Positions 6,850-11,726 of a stretch of 11,726 bases of DNA are shown one piece after another; positions within the stretch are counted from its first letter, which is position 1, and each line of letters starts with the position of its first letter. The translations under genes were made by a program, and so were the position numbers. Origin of the DNA: an uncultured Oscillospiraceae bacterium (GTDB taxonomy: Bacteria; Bacillota; Clostridia; Oscillospirales; Ruminococcaceae); contig CAJGEB010000018.1 in the NCBI GenBank assembly GCA_904502045.1, forward strand, positions 1 through 11,726. Reading direction: 5' to 3'. The notes under the pieces are model-generated. The model searched no databases and had not been told where the DNA came from. It saw nothing but the letters and a program-made list of their open reading frames with translations.

Positions 6850-6938
6850 AGAAACGGGGAGCTTGTGTGGCAGGCTGAGAGGAGATTATAATCTCGACCC
6901 TTATACCTGATTCGGGTAATGCCGACGTAGGAAACGAT
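6850..6938 (+). ncRNA. TPP riboswitch (THI element) aptamer
   Basis: The conserved TPP-aptamer blocks appear in order: GGGGAGC (6856-6862), GGCTGAGA (6873-6880), GACCC, ACCTGATTCGGGTAATGCC and CGTAGGAAACG. Helix P2 pairs AGCTTG with CAGGCT, P3 is the palindromic GAGAT/ATCTC stem, and ACC/GGT closes the pyrophosphate-sensing arm. The P1 closing helix is poor: CG/CG, then a TTAAT/ATTAA pairing interrupted by a one-sided bulge. The canonical GCCAGCGTAGG reads GCCGACGTAGG here. It lies between a consensus promoter and a terminator in front of thiM, so TPP should switch transcription of thiM and thiE/HAD off. Confidence 0.95.
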
Positions 6939-6948
6939 TAAGATTTTT

Positions 6949-6988
6949 AACGGAAAACGTTGTCCTGCGTTTTCCGTTTTATTTTTTT
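6949..6988 (+). terminator. Riboswitch-controlled intrinsic terminator upstream of thiM
   Basis: AACGGAAAACG (6949-6959) pairs with CGTTTTCCGTT (6968-6978), an 11-bp stem with an 8-base loop, followed by a T-rich tract to 6988. The right arm (6968-6974) can instead pair with the 3' edge of the aptamer (6930-6936, GGAAACG; 7 pairs including one G-U), a plausible antiterminator when TPP is absent. The alternative pairing is inferred by eye. Confidence 0.88.
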
Positions 6989-7005
6989 GAAAGGAAGAAA
7001 AAGTA

Positions 7006-7839
7006 ATGTTTGGAGAAACGCTGAGAAATATTGAAAAGAAAGGGCCGGTGGTTCACAATATAACGAACTACGTGACGGTCAACGACTGCGCTAATATAGT
7101 GATAGCGGCAAAAGCGTCGCCGATAATGTCGGACGATGCGGGAGAGGTCGAGGAGATAACCGCGATATGCGGTGCGCTGAATATAAATATAGGAACCCTG
7201 AACGCGAATACCGTTCCGTCGATGTTTGCGGCAGGGAAAAAGTCAAACGAGCTTGGACATCCCGTGGTGCTTGACCCGGTGGGAGCAGGGGCATCAAAGC
7301 TGCGTACCGAAACGGCAAAAGGACTTATTGAAAAGGTTAAGTTTTCGGTAATAAGGGGTAATATGTCGGAGATAAAGGTGCTCGCAACCGGAATCGGAGC
7401 TGCAAGGGGAGTTGACGTGTCAAAGGACGACGTGGTAGATGCAGACGGACTTGGTGCAGCGGTAAGGTTTGCTGCGGACTTTTCCAAGAAAACGGGAGCG
7501 GTAATTGCAATAACGGGAGCGACGGATATAGTAGCAAGCGGCGAAAAGGCGTACATCATCAAAAACGGACATCCTATGATGGCGAATATAACCGGAAGCG
7601 GATGTATGCTGAGCGCAATGACAGCGGCGTATATTGCAGCGAATCCCGATAATATTCTTGAGGCTGCAGCGGCTGCGGTGTGTGCGATGGGAATATGCGG
7701 CGAGAGAGCGGTAAAAAGGATGACGGAGAGGGACGGTAATTCAAGTTATAGAAATTATTTGATAGATGAGGTGTATAATCTTACGCCGGAAATACTTGAC
7801 AGCGAGTCAAAATTTGAGATAATGTACTTTGATAAATAA
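7006..7839 (+). CDS. thiM: Hydroxyethylthiazole kinase
   Basis: The 277-residue ribokinase-fold enzyme phosphorylates 4-methyl-5-(2-hydroxyethyl)thiazole (HET), salvaging the thiazole half of thiamine. Signature stretches are HNITNYVTVNDCAN (17-30), MSDDAGEVEE (41-50), NIGTLN (61-66), DPVGAG (90-95), RGNMSEI (117-123), GATDIV (171-176) and the active-site GSGC (197-200). Length and order match the family (about 265-275 residues). ATG 7006 follows an AAGGAAG site by 8 bases and lies 17 bases after the riboswitch terminator's T-tract, so the gene is directly under TPP control. The thiE/HAD gene follows after 20 bases. HET-phosphate made here is the substrate of that neighbour. The enzyme is cytoplasmic and probably trimeric, as the family is. 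Identification is secure. Confidence 0.96.
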   Translation: MFGETLRNIEKKGPVVHNITNYVTVNDCANIVIAAKASPIMSDDAGEVEEITAICGALNINIGTLNANTVPSMFAAGKKSNELGHPVVLDPVGAGASKLRTETAKGLIEKVKFSVIRGNMSEIKVLATGIGAARGVDVSKDDVVDADGLGAAVRFAADFSKKTGAVIAITGATDIVASGEKAYIIKNGHPMMANITGSGCMLSAMTAAYIAANPDNILEAAAAAVCAMGICGERAVKRMTERDGNSSYRNYLIDEVYNLTPEILDSESKFEIMYFDK

Positions 7840-7846
7840 AGTGCTT

Positions 7847-7853
7847 AGAGGTG
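7847..7853 (+). promoter_or_regulatory. Ribosome binding site fixing the thiE/HAD start at 7860
   Basis: AGAGGTG lies 6 bases before ATG 7860. An in-frame GTG at 7851 is part of this site itself and so is unlikely to be the start. Confidence 0.7.
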
Positions 7854-7859
7854 CGGTTA

Positions 7860-9167
7860 ATGAACGTAGAAGAACTAAAGGAAAGTATGCTGCTGTATGC
7901 TGTTACCGACAGAGCGTGGCTCAGAGAGAGTACTCTTTACGAGCAGGTGGAAGCGGCGCTTAAGGGCGGAGCGACTTTTATACAGCTGAGAGAAAAAAAT
8001 CTGGGATATGATGAATTTTTAAAGGAAGCGGTGGAACTCAAAAAGCTGTGTGCGGAGTACAAAGTACCGTTTGTGATAAATGATAACGTGGATATTGCAC
8101 TTGCGTGCGATGCTGACGGAGTACACGTCGGGCAGGAGGATATGGAAGCGGGAGCGGTGCGCGAAAGGATAGGGAAAGGGAAAATTCTCGGAGTATCTGC
8201 AGCTACGCTTGAGGATGCGCTGACAGCCGAAAAGCGCGGAGCCGATTATATAGGAGTCGGAGCGGTATTCCCGACATCGACAAAAAATGATGCAGCAGAT
8301 GTATCTTATGACGAGCTGAAGGCGATATGCGACGCAGTGGAGATACCGGTAGTCGCCATTGGGGGAATAAGCAGAGAAAACACGATTCTTCTCAAGGGCA
8401 GCGGAGTAGACGGAATAGCGGTAGTATCTGCGATTTTTGCGAGCGAGGATATTGAGGGAGCTACCCGCGAACTGAGAAAAAAGAGCGAAGAAATGACGGG
8501 TACCGTGCGGGTAAAGGGTGCGGTATTTGATTTTGACGGAACCCTTATTGATTCGATGTGGATGTGGGACGACGTAGGGGGAGAGTACCTCAGGGCGAAG
8601 GGAATAGAACCGGAGCCCGACCTGAGAAAGATTACCTTACCGATGACACTTGAAGAAGCGGCGGAGTATTTCCACAGCTATTACAAGGCGGGAAGCAGCG
8701 CTGAGGAGATTTGTGAAGAGATAAACGAGATGCTGCGGAGGTATTACGAGGAAAAATTCATACTGAAGTCGGGAGTAAAGGAACTGCTTGCACAGCTTAA
8801 AGCAAAGGGAATAAAAATGTGCATAGCTACGGCGACTAAAAAGGAGCTTGTGAAAAAGTGCGCTGAGCGTAACGGAATTTTGGAATATTTTGAAGATATA
8901 ATCACCTGTCCGGAGCTTAACACAAGTAAAAGCGTGCCGTTTATATATGAAAAAGCCGTTGAACTGCTTGGCGTGAAGAAGGAAGATGCGGTAATTTTCG
9001 AGGATGCGTGCCACGCGATAAAAACTGCCAAAAATGCGGGATTTTACGTGATAGCAATAGAGGACGCTTCGGAAAAGCACAACAGAGATACCGTAAAAGC
9101 TCTTGCGGACGTATATCTTGAAAAGGTGAGCGACAGAAAAAGATTACTCAGAATAATTGCAGGATAG
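7860..9167 (+). CDS. thiE: Fused thiamine-phosphate synthase / HAD phosphatase (predicted thiamine monophosphatase)
   Basis: The 435-residue protein joins two enzymes. Residues 1 to about 210 are a complete ThiE TIM barrel, which couples HET-phosphate and HMP-PP to thiamine monophosphate (TMP): QLREKN (42-47), NDNVDIA (74-80), DGVHVGQED (86-94), GVGAVFPTSTK (132-142) and GGI (168-170). After a short linker, residues about 217-435 form a HAD subfamily IA phosphatase: DFDGTLIDS (224-232, nucleophile D224 and acid/base D226), an alpha-helical cap, motif II around T324, K357 (motif III) and FEDA (390-393, motif IV). The domain resembles beta-phosphoglucomutase/phosphatase-like HADs. With thiN in the window and no thiL, the HAD half most likely dephosphorylates TMP to thiamine; HAD phosphatases fused to or clustered with thiamine genes have been reported to do this. 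It is the last gene of the riboswitch operon and ends before a strong terminator. ThiE is certain, the HAD fold certain, its substrate inferred. Confidence 0.93.
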   Translation: MNVEELKESMLLYAVTDRAWLRESTLYEQVEAALKGGATFIQLREKNLGYDEFLKEAVELKKLCAEYKVPFVINDNVDIALACDADGVHVGQEDMEAGAVRERIGKGKILGVSAATLEDALTAEKRGADYIGVGAVFPTSTKNDAADVSYDELKAICDAVEIPVVAIGGISRENTILLKGSGVDGIAVVSAIFASEDIEGATRELRKKSEEMTGTVRVKGAVFDFDGTLIDSMWMWDDVGGEYLRAKGIEPEPDLRKITLPMTLEEAAEYFHSYYKAGSSAEEICEEINEMLRRYYEEKFILKSGVKELLAQLKAKGIKMCIATATKKELVKKCAERNGILEYFEDIITCPELNTSKSVPFIYEKAVELLGVKKEDAVIFEDACHAIKTAKNAGFYVIAIEDASEKHNRDTVKALADVYLEKVSDRKRLLRIIAG

Positions 9168-9184
9168 GCAAAAGCGGACAAAAT

Positions 9185-9218
9185 AAAAAATCCGAACCGT
9201 AAAAGGTTCGGATTTTTT
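9185..9218. terminator. Two-way intrinsic terminator between thiE/HAD and tRNA-Lys
   Basis: TCCGAACC (9191-9198) and GGTTCGGA (9205-9212) form a perfect 8-bp stem with a 6-base loop, flanked by six A (9185-9190) and six T (9213-9218), so it works equally on both strands. It ends thiE/HAD transcripts on the plus strand and tRNA transcripts on the minus strand. Its last T (9218) is the complement of the terminal A of the tRNA's CCA end. Confidence 0.9.
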
Positions 9219-9293
9219 GGTGAGCCATCGGAGATTCGAACTCCGGACACCCTGCTTAAAAGGCAGGTGCTCTGCCTGCTGAGCTAATGGCTC
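9218..9293 (-). tRNA. tRNA-Lys (anticodon UUU), CCA encoded
   Basis: Read on the minus strand, 76 bases fold as a full tRNA. The acceptor stem is GAGCCAT/ATGGCTC with discriminator A and encoded CCA. The D-arm is GCTC/GAGC. The anticodon stem is CCTGC/GCAGG with loop CTTTTAA and anticodon TTT (9258-9260). There is a 5-base variable loop, and the T-arm is CGGAG/CTCCG with the TTCGAAT loop. The U33 and A37 neighbours fit lysine. It has its own extended -10 promoter upstream and runs directly into the terminator hairpin, so it is a single-tRNA transcript. Confidence 0.98.
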
Positions 9294-9324
9294 GTATAAA
9301 CGGTACTTTCCGTTTCCTCAAAAC

Positions 9325-9352
9325 ATTATAGCATAATTTTTTTAAATGTCAA
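9325..9352 (-). promoter_or_regulatory. Consensus promoter of tRNA-Lys
   Basis: Read on the minus strand, TTGACA (9352-9347) and TATAAT (9330-9325) are both perfect, 16 bases apart, with an extended TGC directly before the -10. The predicted start near 9318 leaves a leader of about 25 bases before the tRNA. Confidence 0.85.
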
Positions 9353-9466
9353 TAACAGGAACGAGATTTTTAATAAAATATCATAACTGTATACGGCGAA
9401 AGGGTATTTTAAAATGCGAATTATATCAATTGCACAAAAAAATAAAGAAAAGTGGTGAAGCGGGTA

Positions 9467-9495
9467 GTGACAAGAGGGGGATTTGGTTGTAATAT
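9467..9495 (+). promoter_or_regulatory. Candidate promoter of recG
   Basis: GTGACA (9467-9472) and TAATAT (9490-9495) are 17 bases apart and about 40 bases before the recG start. The match is imperfect. The rest of the stretch from 9353 to 9523 is AT-rich and I see no gene or strong structure in it. Confidence 0.4.
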
Positions 9496-9535
9496 ATAGG
9501 TAATAAGAAATAAAAATGAAAGCGTGGTGGAGAAT

Positions 9536-11572
9536 ATGGCAGAGGAGAGCTTGTCGGTGCGTTATTTAAAGGGCGTGGGAGAAAAAAGAGCGGCACTGTA
9601 CGCAAAGCTCGGAGTTGAAACGGTAGGAGAGCTTGTGCGGTATTTTCCACGCGGATATATAGATATATCGAAGCCATACTCTTTGAGCGAGGCTCCGAGA
9701 GGGGAAAAAGCGGCGGTAAGAGGAGAGGTTGTAGCGAAAACGGGAGAGATGCGTATTCGCAAGGGACTTTCGGTGTTTAAAGTAACGGTTACCGACGGCG
9801 AAAGGGATATGCTCATTACCTTTTTCAACGCAAAATATACCGTGGAATCCCTGAAAATCGGGAAGGAGTATATTTTTTACGGAGTAGTGGGCGGCGGATT
9901 TGTTACTCCCGAAATGTCCTCGCCGATGGTCGTAGCAGTAGACGGAGCGGATAAAATGGTAGCGCAGTACAGCCTTACTGCAGGACTTACCTCTAAGATG
10001 ATATCTGCAAATGTACGCTCCGCACTTGATAAATTAAACGGACAGATACATGACCCGATGAGCGAAAGTATCAAGAAAAAGTTTTCGCTTTGCGGACTTG
10101 AATACGCGCTTCGGAACATACACTTTCCGCAGAGTGCTGCAGCGCTTAAAGCGGCGAAAGAGAGAATAGTATTTGACGAGGCGCTGGAGATATGCGTGGG
10201 AATGGCTATGGCGCGCAGGAAAAATGCAGGACTTACCGGCGAAAAGATGGAGCCGAAAAGTATGGATGCATTTTTTGAAGCGTTACCGTTTGAGATGACC
10301 TCTGCGCAAAAAAGAGCGGTATCGGAGATAACGGAGAATATGTGCAAAAACGAGCCGATGAACAGGCTCCTTCAAGGAGATGTAGGCTCGGGTAAAACGG
10401 CGGTAGGAGCGGCTGCGGCGTACTTTGCGTATAGAAACGGACATCAGACGGCGCTTATGGCTCCGACAGAGCTTTTGGCGCAGCAGCACTATGAGGCGTT
10501 ATCGAAGATGCTTGGATTTTGCGGAATGAAAACGGAGCTTTTGACGGGCTCGGTAACTGCAAAGAGGAAAAAGGAGATATACCAAAAAGCGCAGCAGGGG
10601 GAGATAGATCTTCTTGTGGGAACCCATGCGCTGATAGAAAGCGGAGTGAGCTTTAAATCGCTCGGACTTATCGTTACCGACGAGATGCACCGTTTCGGAG
10701 TATCACAAAGGATAAATTTAAATAAAAAGGGGAAGAATCCTCACACGCTTGTAATGTCGGCGACTCCGATACCCAGGACGCTTGCCTATGTTATATACGG
10801 AGATCTGGATGCATCGGTGCTTGACGAGCTTCCGAAGGGAAGAGCGCCGATAAAGAGCTACTTTGTGGGCGGCGACAAACGGGTAAGAGCCTACGGATTT
10901 ATAAAAAAGCAGCTTGATGAGGGTAAAAAAGGATATATAATCTGTCCGCTTGTAGAGGCGGGGGAAGAGGATACGGGCGAGCTTTTTAACGTTGAGGAAT
11001 ACGCAGAGGAGCTGTGCAGAGGTGAGTTTGCAGATTACGGTGTGGGAGTAGTTCACGGAAAGATGAAGGCTTCGGAGAAGGAAGCGGTAATGCGCGAGTT
11101 TAAAGAGGGGAATATAGATCTTTTGGTGGCTACTACCGTTATCGAAGTCGGAATCGACGTACCTGAGGCTACGGTAATACTTATAGAGAACGCAGAACGC
11201 TTCGGAATGAGTCAGCTCCATCAGCTCAGAGGAAGAGTAGGGCGCGGCAAGGAGCAGTCCTACTGCATATTAATATCCGACGCAAAAAATCAAGTCGCCC
11301 GAGAGCGACTTAAAACGATAGCGTCAACTACCGACGGATTCAGAATAGCTAAAGAGGACCTCAGAATGCGCGGACCGGGCGACTTTTTCGGCTACAGACA
11401 GCACGGAGCTCCGGGAAAAGATGCATTTGAGCTTCAGGATAACGAGGAGCTTTTAACTGCCGCAAAAGAAGCTGCCGCGGATATTCTTGCAGAGGATCCT
11501 GAACTTTCCAAAAGCGAGAATGCTTATCTTAAATTTGCAGCAGAGAAAATTTGTGAGGTAGCGGCGAGGTAG
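9536..11572 (+). CDS. recG: ATP-dependent DNA helicase RecG
   Basis: The 678-residue protein is a normal-length RecG, the SF2 translocase that regresses stalled replication forks and branch-migrates Holliday junctions. A helix-hairpin-helix-like start (LKGVGEKRAALYAKLGVETV) precedes the OB-fold wedge domain (about 60-150), which splits the fork. Helicase motifs follow: Walker A GDVGSGKT (281-288), APTELLA (309-315), motif II DEMH (382-385), SATPIPRT (408-415), TTVIEVGIDVPEA (533-545) and QLRGRVGRG (563-571). The C-terminal TRG region MRGPGDFFGYRQHG is at 611-624. Motif II has Met where most RecG proteins have Gln (DEQH). ATG 9536 was chosen because GGTGG/GGAG lies 3-5 bases before it; the GTG codons at 9524 and 9527 are in frame but have no site of their own. 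Its stop lies 2 bases from the end of the converging epimerase gene. Identification is very secure. Confidence 0.96.
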   Translation: MAEESLSVRYLKGVGEKRAALYAKLGVETVGELVRYFPRGYIDISKPYSLSEAPRGEKAAVRGEVVAKTGEMRIRKGLSVFKVTVTDGERDMLITFFNAKYTVESLKIGKEYIFYGVVGGGFVTPEMSSPMVVAVDGADKMVAQYSLTAGLTSKMISANVRSALDKLNGQIHDPMSESIKKKFSLCGLEYALRNIHFPQSAAALKAAKERIVFDEALEICVGMAMARRKNAGLTGEKMEPKSMDAFFEALPFEMTSAQKRAVSEITENMCKNEPMNRLLQGDVGSGKTAVGAAAAYFAYRNGHQTALMAPTELLAQQHYEALSKMLGFCGMKTELLTGSVTAKRKKEIYQKAQQGEIDLLVGTHALIESGVSFKSLGLIVTDEMHRFGVSQRINLNKKGKNPHTLVMSATPIPRTLAYVIYGDLDASVLDELPKGRAPIKSYFVGGDKRVRAYGFIKKQLDEGKKGYIICPLVEAGEEDTGELFNVEEYAEELCRGEFADYGVGVVHGKMKASEKEAVMREFKEGNIDLLVATTVIEVGIDVPEATVILIENAERFGMSQLHQLRGRVGRGKEQSYCILISDAKNQVARERLKTIASTTDGFRIAKEDLRMRGPGDFFGYRQHGAPGKDAFELQDNEELLTAAKEAAADILAEDPELSKSENAYLKFAAEKICEVAAR

Positions 11573-11574
11573 GG

Positions 11575-11726
11575 TTATTTTATCTTTTCACGAAGCAGTG
11601 CGGTGGCAGAGAGGATATTCATATCCTTTCTGAAGACGCTTGAGGAACCCACAACAAAGAAGTCGGCACCTGCTGAGCGTAAAACGGGAGCGGTATCAAA
11701 GCTTACGTTACCATCCACCTGTATGC
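11575..11726 (-). CDS. Ribulose-phosphate 3-epimerase family protein, C-terminal end (partial)
   Basis: The last 49 codons and TAA stop of a minus-strand gene lie at the window edge; the start is beyond it. The segment IQVDGNVSFDTAP, then AGADFFVVGSSSVF, corresponds to the last beta-strands of the ribulose-5-phosphate epimerase TIM barrel, where IxVDGG...AGAD...GSxxF binds substrate phosphate. Here the usual second glycine of VDGG is Asn (VDGN), so it may be a paralogue acting on another sugar phosphate rather than the pentose-phosphate Rpe itself. The gene converges on recG with only two bases between stop codons, and no terminator fits in that gap. The family is likely, the exact substrate unknown. 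Confidence 0.75.
   Translation of the reverse strand, partial: IQVDGNVSFDTAPVLRSAGADFFVVGSSSVFRKDMNILSATALLREKIK

Noticed and set aside
7851..7859. GTG 7851 as the thiE/HAD start.
   Set aside because: This GTG is part of the AGAGGTG ribosome binding site for ATG 7860, and no conserved residues lie between them.
9375..9410. An AT-rich inverted repeat (AAAATATC / GGTATTTT) upstream of recG.
   Set aside because: Eight weak pairs including a G-U around a 20-base loop, easily found by chance in AT-rich DNA, with no T-tract or conserved context.

Overview
This window looks like a chromosomal segment of an AT-leaning Firmicute, most likely a class Clostridia anaerobe (Oscillospirales/Lachnospirales type). 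The reasons are: strong AGGAGG/GAGGTG ribosome binding sites with GTG and TTG starts; a DnaD-domain protein next to a DnaI/DnaC-type helicase loader; sigma-A promoters close to TTGACA-17-TATAAT; a CCA-encoding tRNA gene; and heavy AGA/ATA codon use. I see no phage, transposase or CRISPR array. Nearly all genes are housekeeping genes; the interest lies in the architecture and in the non-coding elements.

Layout. 1-210: 3' end of a GlmU-like nucleotidyltransferase gene. 267-1022: own promoter, then a four-helix membrane protein with an acidic tail, closed by a hairpin shared with the converging lepA. 1071-3764 (minus): galU then lepA, read from a near-consensus promoter at 3865-3893. 3765-4178: intergenic region with back-to-back promoters, a GC-rich 124-nt element that can fold into a near-perfect four-way junction, and one DnaA-box match. 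4179-6809 (plus): DnaD/DnaB-like primosome protein, DnaI-like helicase loader, and thiN (thiamine pyrophosphokinase). 6806-9167 (plus): consensus promoter overlapping the thiN stop codon, a TPP riboswitch with an intrinsic terminator, thiM, and a thiE gene fused to a HAD phosphatase domain. 9184-9352: a two-way terminator merging into a tRNA-Lys(UUU) gene on the minus strand. 9536-11572 (plus): recG. 11575-11726 (minus): 3' end of a ribulose-phosphate 3-epimerase-family gene.

How the genes work together. The DnaD-domain protein and the ATPase loader probably form the helicase-loading arm of the primosome, with RecG handling stalled forks further along. The thiamine genes suggest a route to TPP without ThiL: ThiM salvages the thiazole, ThiE joins it to HMP-PP to give thiamine monophosphate, the fused HAD domain removes that phosphate, and ThiN pyrophosphorylates the free thiamine. 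Only thiM and thiE-HAD lie behind the riboswitch; thiN sits upstream in the primosome operon, so thiamine salvage would stay on when synthesis is shut off. ThiC, ThiD and ThiG-type genes are not in this window.

Most worth a second look: the four-way-junction element (3934-4057), the ThiE-HAD fusion, the riboswitch expression platform, and the merged terminator/tRNA end.
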